Shown: positions 48,119 to 55,745 of the stretch, piece by piece
Numbering within the stretch: the stretch's first letter is position 1
Layout: the number at the start of each line of letters is the position of its first letter
From: Oleiharenicola lentus
GTDB lineage: Bacteria > Verrucomicrobiota > Verrucomicrobiia > Opitutales > Opitutaceae
Assembly (NCBI RefSeq): GCF_004118375.1
Contig: NZ_SDHX01000001.1
Location: 620,001 to 684,000, forward strand
Direction: 5' to 3'
Length of the DNA: 64,000 bases
Notes under the pieces: model-generated
Told to the model about the DNA's origin: nothing
The model's database searches: none
The model's input: only the letters and a program-made list of their open reading frames with translations
Translations under genes and position numbers: made by a program

Positions 48119-49960
48119 GTTCTGATACGCGCCGGGAACGTAGCCGTCTTGGGCGGGCCAGCCGAGGAGCTTGGCGACCTCGGCGGGGAGGGGGGCCTTG
48201 ACCGGCAGTGCGCGCGCGGGTTGGTAGTTTCGCAGCTCGGGACTTTGCACCACCGCGTTGGGTGCGAGGGGCAGCAGCACGCTGTTTTTCTCGAAGCGGG
48301 ACAGCTTGGCCGTGAGTTCGGCGGGTGCCATGAGCATGAACTGGTTGGTTTCGCCGGCACCGGGACTCCAGGCGATCAGCGCGGCACTCAGGTTTTGGAT
48401 CAGCGCGGTGTTCATGTCCTCGGCGCCCTTGGCGTTGCCGGCCGGCGCCGGGGCGGCGGGCCGGGCATACACGTTGAAGTCCACGGCGTCGAAAGCCGGC
48501 TCCTTCAGGCGGTCCTTCAGGGCCGGGTGCTGGTCGGCGCGGAGCAGCGGAGCGGTGAACCTGGCGTCGGCGAGCATCAGGTTGCCCGTGAAAACGTGGC
48601 TGTGGCGCTCGTGGACATCAGGGCCGGTGGACGGATGCCAGCCGAAGTGGTCGCCCTGGGCGCTGCGCGTGTCCCGCTGGAAGGAGGCGGGCGCATTGAA
48701 AAACGTGTTGTGGTAAACCTTCGCGCCGGAGCTGTTGAGGATGCGGATGCCGTTCTGGCAGTTCTTGAAGACGTTGCCGGCGACGATGACGTTCTTGGAG
48801 ATCTCCCAGAAGAAGCCGTCGAGGCAGTTCTCGACCCAGTTGTTGATGAACACGCCGTCCACGTTGCCGACGTCATACCACAGGCCGTTGGAGTGCGGGT
48901 TGTCGATGATGAGGTTGTCGCGGCAGACGACGCGGTAGGACTGGTTGAAGATCTTCACCGCCGACGGGTAGTAGCCGGTGATCTGCTCGATGTTGTTTCG
49001 GGTGAAGATGTTTTTCTCGAGCAGGCAATCCGCCGAATCGATGAGGTAGACGCCCTCGGTCGAGGTGTCGCTGATGAGGCAGTGGCGGAAGGTGGTGCGG
49101 TCCCCGCGGAAATAGCCGGCCACGCGGGAGCAGTGGGTGATGGTGGTGTGCTCGATGGTGGTGCCGACGACCTCTTTGCCGAAGTTGGCGGGGTCATCGA
49201 GTTTCTGCGGTTCGGTGCCCTCGACCTCGAGCGCACGGTAGGCGTACTGCGTGATCGTGAGTCCGCGCATGGTGTAGCCCTTGCGGTCGGACTGCTTGCC
49301 GTGAACCTCGCGGGTCGTGCGCGTCAGGAAGCCGTCGAAAGCCGTGATCTCAATCGTGCGGCCCGTGGGGTCGAACTTGATGAAGACGTAGCCGCCCTCG
49401 TAGTCGACGGCGTAGGAGTCGGCGTCGAGCTCGCCTTCCCAGCCCTTCGAGGCGAGCGGCTTGCCGTCCACGAAGACCATGTCGTTGTTAAATTTGTGGA
49501 GCGGGGTGCGCATGCCCTCGCGGTTGCGGCGCCACCAGTCGGCGGGTTTTTGCGGGAAGAGCGTGGACCACTTGGCGCGCCAGACGCCGTCGCGCAGGGA
49601 TTCCCACTTGTCGGCGACCAGGGTGCCCTTGATGACGGGTTGCTCATCCTTGTAGGGCTGGATCGTGATGCCTTGGTTGAGAAACAGGCCGCCCGTGCGG
49701 TAGGTGCCGCCGCGCAGGATGATGGCGTCGCCAGTCACGACCTTGGCGAGGGCGGCTTCGAGGGTGGCGGGTGCCTCGAGCGTGCCGGCGGCGTCGGCCT
49801 TGCCTTCGGGGGCCACGAAATAGACCCGTTTCGCGTCCTTCGGCACCTCGTAGGTCTGCGGCAACGGGCCGTAGGGACCGCCGGATGGCTGGGCGAAAAG
49901 CGCGGAGGCGGACAGGACGGCGAAGGCGGCGACGAGCCAGGGGCGGAAGCTGAATTTCAT
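48116..49960 (-). CDS. Secreted right-handed beta-helix repeat protein
   Basis: A 614-residue exported protein. The signal peptide FSFRPWLVAAFAVLSASALF ends near FAQ. The body shows parallel beta-helix features: a DUF1565-like opening (VYFVAPEGKADAAGTLEAPA, DAIILRGGTYRTGG) and many coils (TTIEHTTITHCSRVAG, DTSTEGVYLIDSADCLLEKN, NVIVAGNVFKNCQNGIRILN). Such proteins are usually polysaccharide lyases or carbohydrate-binding proteins; no catalytic residues can be named. The start 49960 (MKFSFRPW) gives the best signal peptide; a Met eight residues earlier is also possible. Confidence 0.87.
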   Translation of the reverse strand: MKFSFRPWLVAAFAVLSASALFAQPSGGPYGPLPQTYEVPKDAKRVYFVAPEGKADAAGTLEAPATLEAALAKVVTGDAIILRGGTYRTGGLFLNQGITIQPYKDEQPVIKGTLVADKWESLRDGVWRAKWSTLFPQKPADWWRRNREGMRTPLHKFNNDMVFVDGKPLASKGWEGELDADSYAVDYEGGYVFIKFDPTGRTIEITAFDGFLTRTTREVHGKQSDRKGYTMRGLTITQYAYRALEVEGTEPQKLDDPANFGKEVVGTTIEHTTITHCSRVAGYFRGDRTTFRHCLISDTSTEGVYLIDSADCLLEKNIFTRNNIEQITGYYPSAVKIFNQSYRVVCRDNLIIDNPHSNGLWYDVGNVDGVFINNWVENCLDGFFWEISKNVIVAGNVFKNCQNGIRILNSSGAKVYHNTFFNAPASFQRDTRSAQGDHFGWHPSTGPDVHERHSHVFTGNLMLADARFTAPLLRADQHPALKDRLKEPAFDAVDFNVYARPAAPAPAGNAKGAEDMNTALIQNLSAALIAWSPGAGETNQFMLMAPAELTAKLSRFEKNSVLLPLAPNAVVQSPELRNYQPARALPVKAPLPAEVAKLLGWPAQDGYVPGAYQN

Positions 49961-50097
49961 GGGGTGGTTGGGAGAATTCATCGCTAGGCAGCCGAGGGCA
50001 AAGCGCAAACCGCCGCGCCGCGCTAACACTGGAACGAAGCCCCCTGCCTCCAGTTTGATGCAGACAACCCGGTGACCCTCGGCCAGCTTCGCCGTCC

Positions 50098-51237
50098 ATG
50101 GAGCCCGAAGAGTTGGAGCAATGCCGGACCCTGCTGGGCGTGGCGGCGGGAGCGTCGCTCGACGACATTGAGCGGGCTTTCATGCGGAAGAACTTCTCCC
50201 TCATCAAGGGGCGCACCGGCGCGGCCGACGAAGCGCCGCCGCCGGACCTCGCGCTGCAGAAGCAGCAGGTGCGCGCGGCTTACGAGAAACTCGTGGCGCA
50301 CGCGCGGGCGCAGGCCGCCTCCGGTGGCGGGATGCATCCGCCTCGCGCCGACCGGGGTGGAGACACCCCGGTTCCAGGCAGCCCTCCGGTGGTCAAGACC
50401 CTCCTGACTCCGCCCGTCGTGACGCCCCGCGACCCGGCGGACGACGAGTTCATCCTCTTTCGCTTCGACGACTGGAAGGTGAACACCTTCGTGCCGCCGC
50501 TGCTGATCCTGCTGGTCGGGCTGGTGCATCTGACGCCGCTGAAGATGCTGCTCACGGGCTTCCATGTCTGGATGCATGAGTTTGGCCACTCGACGGCGGC
50601 ATGGCTGTGCGGCTGGCGGGCCACACCGCTGCCCATTGGTTGGACGCCGGTGGAGCAGGTGCACTCGAACTTTGTTTATGGCGGCGTGCTGCTGTTGTTC
50701 GGCCTCCTCTTCGCCGCCGGATGGAAGGAGCGCAAGGTATGGCCGATGCTCGCTGCGGTCGCGCTGAGCGGGCTGCAATTCTACATGACGTGGAAGCTGC
50801 CCGAAAAGCAGAAGGAGTTTTGGATGGTCTTCGGCGGCATCGGCGGGGAGTTCTACCTCAGCACGCTCCTCATGATGTCGTTCTGGGTGCAGCTGCCCGA
50901 GAAATTCAAGTGGGGCATGTGCCGCTACGTCTTCTTCCTGATCGGGGCGACCGCGCTGCTGAACATCTGGCTGCACTGGCGCGATGTCTATCGCGGCATC
51001 GAGGAGATTCCGTTTGGCACGCTGATCCAGGGCGAGGAGGACGCGGGCGGCGACATGAACCGCCTGATGGACGACTACGGTTGGAAGAAGTTCACCATCC
51101 GCCGCACCTACTACGTGCTCGGCTGGAGCTGTTGGATCGCGCTGGGCGCGATGTGGCTGCTCTTCGCGCTGCGCCTCAACCGCGTGGCCGACTGGGTGGT
51201 CGGGAAGTTTGGCGCAGGGAAGGCGGAGACAGTATGA
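50098..51237 (+). CDS. J-domain-like / M50-like membrane metalloprotease fusion
   Basis: A 379-residue protein. Residues about 9-68 resemble a J-domain (CRTLLGVAAGASLDDIERAF, QQVRAAYEKLVAHAR) but the HPD motif is missing. A Pro/Gly linker (75-113) contains repeat-derived sequence. Residues 130-365 are a polytopic domain with about six helices and HVWMHEFGHSTAAWLCGW (HExxH at 160-164), the zinc motif of M50 site-2 proteases, inside a hydrophobic segment. The second M50 metal-ligand motif is not obvious. It may be an intramembrane protease or an inactive relative. It stands alone. Confidence 0.78.
   Translation: MEPEELEQCRTLLGVAAGASLDDIERAFMRKNFSLIKGRTGAADEAPPPDLALQKQQVRAAYEKLVAHARAQAASGGGMHPPRADRGGDTPVPGSPPVVKTLLTPPVVTPRDPADDEFILFRFDDWKVNTFVPPLLILLVGLVHLTPLKMLLTGFHVWMHEFGHSTAAWLCGWRATPLPIGWTPVEQVHSNFVYGGVLLLFGLLFAAGWKERKVWPMLAAVALSGLQFYMTWKLPEKQKEFWMVFGGIGGEFYLSTLLMMSFWVQLPEKFKWGMCRYVFFLIGATALLNIWLHWRDVYRGIEEIPFGTLIQGEEDAGGDMNRLMDDYGWKKFTIRRTYYVLGWSCWIALGAMWLLFALRLNRVADWVVGKFGAGKAETV
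50339..50393. repeat. Repeat-like hairpin inside a coding sequence
   Basis: CCGGGGTGGAGACACCCCGG is a hairpin followed by TTCCAGGCAGCCCTCCGGTG; it matches the intergenic element at 48053 (CACCCCGGnTCC...CCCTC-GG). It lies in frame in the linker of the J-domain/M50 protein and encodes part of the Arg/Gly/Pro-rich stretch near residues 81-98. Confidence 0.55.
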
Positions 51238-51304
51238 GTTGCGAGTGGCCGCGGACCACTCAGTCCCCGGCGGCCGCGGATTCAGCGTGGCTACAACCAG
51301 CCGT

Positions 51305-51362
51305 TCTGCGGGCAGCCCGCCGGCGGGCGCGCATGGGTCGAGCGCAAGCGCGCTGACCCGCA
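51305..51362. repeat. GC-rich palindromes between convergent genes
   Basis: GCAGCCCGCCGGCGGGC (a GCCCGCCGGCGGGC palindrome) is followed by GAGCGCAAGCGCGCTGACCC, which resembles the GCGCAAGCGCGCTTGCG unit at about 45923. It lies just 3' of the ThuA stop codon (51367) and 3' of the J-domain/M50 gene. Confidence 0.5.
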
Positions 51363-51366
51363 GGAT

Positions 51367-52311
51367 TTATTCCGCGCGCAAGGAGGTCTGCGTTTCGGTC
51401 GGGAAATCCGCCGGCACGGCCTGCGTCACGCGACCGGTTGCGGCCCACTCGGTGCCGCGCTGCAGCGTGACAACGTGGCCGACACAGACCAACGGCTTGA
51501 AGGGCGGCTGCTCGTTGGGTCCGACATGACCGAGTGTCGTGTGAAACACGCGACCCCGGCCGTATCGGATCGTCATGAGCATGGGCTCATGTTCGCCGGA
51601 GGACTTCGGGAACTTCGTCTGGTCGGCCTTGGCGGTGGCGAGGATCTCCACGTTCTTTGCCGGGCCGCGCAGCTGGCTGTAGATTTCGTCGTCGGCATGC
51701 AGCCAGGCGGCGGGGAGGCCTTGCATGATCGGATGATCCGTCGCGCGGGTCACGATGGTGAAATCATGGCGCGGCGGATGGCCGGCCCGGCCGGGCGAAT
51801 GGTCGTGGACTTGCTGGCCGTCGCGCCAGCGGAGCTTGGGGCCCCAGCTCTCGTCGCGGGCGCCGACGTTGCCGTCGGGTTTCAGGCCCCAGCCGCCGAT
51901 GCCGATCATCTCGTTCCACTCCGGCCAGAAGGGAAAGGCGTTGTCGGTGTCGTGGATGACCACGAGGCCGCCGCCGTTCTTCATGTAGGCGGTGAAGGCC
52001 TCGCGCGTGGCGGCGGGCCAGTCGTCGCCCTCGTAGATCACCACGACCGCCGCGTAGGGCGAGAAGTCCGGCGCGAAGCCGGACATGTCCTGCCCGCGGG
52101 CCGGCGTGGTGACGACGTCCACGGTGAAGAGGCCGGTGGCCTCCAGCTGCTTTTTCACCAACGGGCTGCTCTTGGTCCAATCGTGGTATTTCGACGACTG
52201 GCCGGTGAGCAGCATGAGCTTGTGGGCGGGGGCGGCGGTCATGAGCGATCCGGCGTTGAAGGCGAGAAAAAGCAGGAGGCCCGCCCGGAGGGCGGAGAAG
52301 CAGTGTTTCAT
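51367..52311 (-). CDS. Secreted ThuA domain protein
   Basis: A 314-residue exported protein. A signal peptide (MKHCFSALRAGLLLFLAFNA) is followed by a ThuA/trehalose-utilisation domain with a class I glutamine amidotransferase-like fold: HKLMLLTGQSSKYHDWTKSS, YAAVVVIYEGDDWP, NGGGLVVIHDTDNAFPFWPE, HPIMQGLPAAWLHADDEIYS, and MLMTIRYGRGRVFHTTLGH. ThuA proteins are linked to carbohydrate metabolism but have no settled reaction. The SGNH/DUF1080 lipoprotein gene precedes it by 28 bp on the same strand, so the pair probably works on the same glycan. Confidence 0.92.
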   Translation of the reverse strand: MKHCFSALRAGLLLFLAFNAGSLMTAAPAHKLMLLTGQSSKYHDWTKSSPLVKKQLEATGLFTVDVVTTPARGQDMSGFAPDFSPYAAVVVIYEGDDWPAATREAFTAYMKNGGGLVVIHDTDNAFPFWPEWNEMIGIGGWGLKPDGNVGARDESWGPKLRWRDGQQVHDHSPGRAGHPPRHDFTIVTRATDHPIMQGLPAAWLHADDEIYSQLRGPAKNVEILATAKADQTKFPKSSGEHEPMLMTIRYGRGRVFHTTLGHVGPNEQPPFKPLVCVGHVVTLQRGTEWAATGRVTQAVPADFPTETQTSLRAE

Positions 52312-52339
52312 GAGTGGGGTAAGAAGCGGAAAAAGCAGC

Positions 52340-53770
52340 TCACGGCAACGCCATCACGCGGATGCGGCGGTATTCCATCTGGCCACGGTCGCCCTCGAGG
52401 CCGAGCGGGCCCGACTCGGGGAGTTTCATGGCCTCGACGAGCACCTCGCCGTTGCAAGTGGCGCGGGCCACGCCGTCCTTCACCGCGACCTCGATGTCGT
52501 TCCAGTCGAGCGGGCGGTAGTGCTGGAGTTTGAACGGACCGGCGAGGCCGTAGTCGCGGCACTGGAGCTGCGGGCCGCGCAGGTAGATGCCGCTGTCGGT
52601 GTTGGGCGTGGCCCGGAACTGGAGGCGCAGCACGAAATTCTTCGGCAGGTCCGCGGTGGTCCAGAGCTGCTGGACGCGGCGTCCGCCCGGTGGCGTGGTG
52701 ACGATGAGCCGCCCGGCCTTGGCGGCAAAGCGTCCGTCGGGACTGACCTTGAGACCATCGAGCGTGGCGGCCTCCTTCACGACCGGCCACTCGGCCGCGT
52801 CGGCCGAGCTACGTTGCCAGCCGAGCGCGGACTTGATGTCCTCGGGTGTGGTCGGGCGGTAGCCCCAACCGGTGAGGTCGTGGCCGTTGAAGAGGCTCAC
52901 GAAGTCGTTCTCGATGGTGAAATTGTCGTTGTCGCGGTCGAGGTAGCCGAGCGTGGCGAAGACCGGGCGCAACGCGGCGGCCCATTTGGCGTAACCGTCG
53001 TTGTTGGGATGGAGCAGGTCGGGGAACAGCTCGACCGGTGCATCGTTGTCCGGGCCGGCAAAAAGTTTCCAGGTATCAAGGACGATGACCTGCGGCTGGT
53101 CGGCGGTGAGTTCGTTGATCAGCTGATTGATTCGGCGGATCAGGTGCGCCGGGCGGTTCTTCTGGTGCGAGCTGGGCATCACCTGGCAGATGACGACGGG
53201 CATGGCGGCGTTGTGCTCGCGCAGGCGGTCCACGATCTGCCGGATGTTGCTGGCGACGACCCAGGGGTTGCCGCCCTTTTCGTCGAGGTCGTTGGTGCCG
53301 ATGAGCAGCACCACGCAGGCGGGGTTGAGGGCGATTACGTCTTCCTGCAGGCGGACGAGCACGCCGCGGGTGGTGTCGCCGCTGATGCCGCGGTTCACCG
53401 CGCGCAGTTCGGGGAAGGCGTTGTCGAAGTTGTCGTGCCAGCCCTGCGTGATGGAGTCGCCAAGGAAGACGATGGTGCGCTGGTCCTGCTCGACGCGGCC
53501 GGCCCAGCGGGTGCGGCGCTCGCGCCAGAGATTCTTGAACCAGTCGTAGCGGCGGACGGGCCCGATGCCCGGCAGACCTTCGTCGGTGGCGGGCACTTCG
53601 AAGCGCGCCGCGCTGGGCGCGGGTGCGGACGGTGCGGACGTGGCCGGCGTGGCGGCGGCGGGAGCGGCGGCGTTCTTTTCAACCGGTGCAGAGGTGCAGC
53701 CGGCAAGCAGGAGCGCCGCGAAGGCGATCCCTTGCGACAGGCTCAGGGCGGAGAGGGCGGGGGTGCGCAT
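52340..53770 (-). CDS. SGNH/GDSL hydrolase - DUF1080 fusion lipoprotein
   Basis: A 476-residue lipoprotein: lipobox LLLAGC, then a Pro/Ala linker. Residues about 80-265 form an SGNH esterase with FLGDSITQGW (block I, Ser), NRGISGDTT (Gly), LIGTNDLDE (Asn) and DLLHPNNDGY (Asp/His). Residues about 280-476 form a DUF1080 (3-keto-disaccharide hydrolase-like) beta-sandwich: FVSLFNGHDLTGWGY and DSGIYLRGPQLQCRDYG. Together they suggest deacetylation plus binding or cleavage of a plant or algal polysaccharide. The ATG at 53770 is set by the lipoprotein signal. ThuA follows. Confidence 0.9.
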   Translation of the reverse strand: MRTPALSALSLSQGIAFAALLLAGCTSAPVEKNAAAPAAATPATSAPSAPAPSAARFEVPATDEGLPGIGPVRRYDWFKNLWRERRTRWAGRVEQDQRTIVFLGDSITQGWHDNFDNAFPELRAVNRGISGDTTRGVLVRLQEDVIALNPACVVLLIGTNDLDEKGGNPWVVASNIRQIVDRLREHNAAMPVVICQVMPSSHQKNRPAHLIRRINQLINELTADQPQVIVLDTWKLFAGPDNDAPVELFPDLLHPNNDGYAKWAAALRPVFATLGYLDRDNDNFTIENDFVSLFNGHDLTGWGYRPTTPEDIKSALGWQRSSADAAEWPVVKEAATLDGLKVSPDGRFAAKAGRLIVTTPPGGRRVQQLWTTADLPKNFVLRLQFRATPNTDSGIYLRGPQLQCRDYGLAGPFKLQHYRPLDWNDIEVAVKDGVARATCNGEVLVEAMKLPESGPLGLEGDRGQMEYRRIRVMALP

Positions 53771-53859
53771 GGGGTGGAGAGTCGAGGGGCCATCAAACAC
53801 ACGAAACACTCGAAAGCCAGTATCGGGTCGGGCTAACGTGGGACGGCCCAGGTCCAACC

Positions 53860-54687
53860 TCATGGGCTTTTTCGAAACACAAAGCGGTGATACTGCATCT
53901 TCCGTGCGCGGAAGCCGCTGTGCATCTGGCCGCCGACGAGGCCGGCGAATTCGCCGAAGAGGTGGCGGAAACGGGCCGGGATGAACTCGGCGATGAGCGC
54001 GCGCTTGCGGGCATCGTCGGCTTCCATCGCGTCGGCCACGGCGGCGGTGATGTCTTCGACGGCCACTCGCTCCCAACCCGGCGCGGCGAGCGCGGCATGC
54101 CAGGCGGGCACATCCTCGGCGGCGCGAAAATCGGTGTAGAGGAACACGCCGCCGGGGCGCAGCACGCGCGCGACCTCGGCGTAGAACTTGGCCACGTGGC
54201 CGTAGCAGTGGCTGCTCTCGACATTGAGCACGGCGTCGAAGCTCGCATTGGCGAAGGGCAGGTTCTCCGCGTCGCCGACCACGAAGGCGAGGTTGGTCAC
54301 GCCGGCGTGGCGTTTCTGGCAGAGCGCCACGGCCTGTGGGGAAAAATCCGCGCCGGTGACCTTTGCCGGGTGATGGTAGCGCGCGACGAAACTCGCCCCG
54401 CCGCCGCGACCGGAGCCGACCTCAAGCACCTCCTTGCCGGCGAGGGGCGCCCCGGAAGCCACGCGGTGATAGAGCTGGATGCAGAGCCGGTCGGCTTCGT
54501 CCTCCTTCGCCAAGCGCACGGAGGACAAATCCGCCTGGCCGTCGCGGGTTTCGACGAACCCGTAGTTCATGAACGTCCAGTCGCCGGCGGTGTAGCGTTT
54601 CGCCAGGCGGCCATACCACCAGCGCCAGAGCAGGCGCCGCAACCACGGGGAGGATTCGAGCAGGAACACCGCAAGGCGGATGAGCAT
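53860..54687 (-). CDS. Class I SAM-dependent methyltransferase
   Basis: A 275-residue methyltransferase. Motif I is EVLEVGSGRGGGASFVARYH, with ADFSPQAVALCQKRH and VVGDAENLPFANASFDAVLN following; VESSHCYGHVAKFYAEVARV and RPGGVFLYTDF complete the fold. The pattern resembles the methyltransferases that act on phthiotriol and sterol-like lipids, but the acceptor is unknown. The N-terminal LIRLAVFLLESSPWLRRLLW is hydrophobic and may bind membrane. The start is taken as ATG 54687; a GTG at 54738 would add 17 residues. Confidence 0.87.
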   Translation of the reverse strand: MLIRLAVFLLESSPWLRRLLWRWWYGRLAKRYTAGDWTFMNYGFVETRDGQADLSSVRLAKEDEADRLCIQLYHRVASGAPLAGKEVLEVGSGRGGGASFVARYHHPAKVTGADFSPQAVALCQKRHAGVTNLAFVVGDAENLPFANASFDAVLNVESSHCYGHVAKFYAEVARVLRPGGVFLYTDFRAAEDVPAWHAALAAPGWERVAVEDITAAVADAMEADDARKRALIAEFIPARFRHLFGEFAGLVGGQMHSGFRARKMQYHRFVFRKSP

Positions 54688-54749
54688 CCGTCCAGCTTTC
54701 CAGGAAAATTCCGGGCTGGCGAGCCCGGGTTCCTCCACCCGTTGCCGGA

Positions 54750-55664
54750 TCAGAGATACAGGAACACGTAGGCGGCGAAGGTCACCGCCCCGAGGCCGGC
54801 GGCCGCGGCGAGCGACCAGAGCAGGTTGCGCTGCCGGGCGGCCATGGCGAAGGTCGCGATGATCACCGCGGCCTGCGCGCCCAGCATGCCGTAGAAGAAC
54901 CGCAGGCTGCGGAGGTGATGCCGCTCGGCCTGGAGGTTGCTTTGGCGGACCTGCACCTCATGGAGGTTGGCCACGGCGCGGTTCAACACGGCTTCGGCGT
55001 CGTAACGCATCGCCGAGTAACCCAGCCGCAGCCGGGCGAAGTCGCGCCGCAGGCCGGCCGCGCCGGAGGCATCGATGGCTTCACCGAGCCGGTCGCCGCC
55101 GGTCACGACGGGTCGGAGTCGTTCGTCGAACGCGCGTACGTCGGCCTGGGCGGCGCGGATGGCGGCGCTGACGAGAGCCGGTTTGACGGCGTTGAGCCGC
55201 GGCACGAGTTCGGCCTCGGGCCGGCCTTCTTCCAGGCCTTGCAAAATCGCCTGCACCTCGGCGGGCGGCGCGCTGGGCTGTGCAACCTCGGGCAGCCGGC
55301 CCGACAAGAGCACCGCGAGCGCGGCCTGCACCCCCTCGGGTTCGGGGAGCGTGGCGGCGAACGCGCGCAGGGCGGCGGCGTCGGGCTGCGCGGTGCCGGC
55401 GCTGAACTGGACGGCATCGAGCGTGCCGAGCTGAATCGCGCTGCGCAGGCGCTTGGCCTGGAAGAAGGCCCACTGGTCGCCCGCTTTCGACTGCTGCTGG
55501 GCGGCCAGGGCGCGGGCATATTGCGCCTTGGTCATCTCGCTGTTCGACAGACCGGCCAGCAGGGTGGCGATGACGGTCATGACCACGGGGGTCGCGCCGA
55601 GCACTTTGCCCCATTTGGATGCGGGCAGGTCGGCTTTCAGGGTTTCGGGTATGGCCGTGCTCAT
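54750..55664 (-). CDS. DUF4337 family membrane protein
   Basis: A 304-residue protein. It has one N-terminal membrane helix (VVMTVIATLLAGLSNSEM), then QSKAGDQWAFFQAKRLR, the DUF4337 signature. A long helical region (about 110-235) and two C-terminal helices (LGAQAAVIIATFAMAA, LLWSLAAAAGLGAVTFAAYV) follow. The function of DUF4337 is unknown. The start at 55664 is preferred over 55712. A terminator for the preceding gene lies upstream at 55716. Confidence 0.85.
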   Translation of the reverse strand: MSTAIPETLKADLPASKWGKVLGATPVVMTVIATLLAGLSNSEMTKAQYARALAAQQQSKAGDQWAFFQAKRLRSAIQLGTLDAVQFSAGTAQPDAAALRAFAATLPEPEGVQAALAVLLSGRLPEVAQPSAPPAEVQAILQGLEEGRPEAELVPRLNAVKPALVSAAIRAAQADVRAFDERLRPVVTGGDRLGEAIDASGAAGLRRDFARLRLGYSAMRYDAEAVLNRAVANLHEVQVRQSNLQAERHHLRSLRFFYGMLGAQAAVIIATFAMAARQRNLLWSLAAAAGLGAVTFAAYVFLYL

Positions 55665-55715
55665 GGCGGTGATGCTGCCCGCGCGGGTGGCAACGGCGAG
55701 GGGAAATCCCACGCG

Positions 55716-55741
55716 AAAACGCCGGACTGAAAAGTCCGGCG
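55716..55741 (-). terminator. Rho-independent terminator
   Basis: On the minus strand, CGCCGGACT pairs with AGTCCGGCG around TTTC, then GTTTTCG. It starts 5 bases after the stop of the 546-residue secreted protein. Confidence 0.8.
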
Positions 55742-55745
55742 CGGA

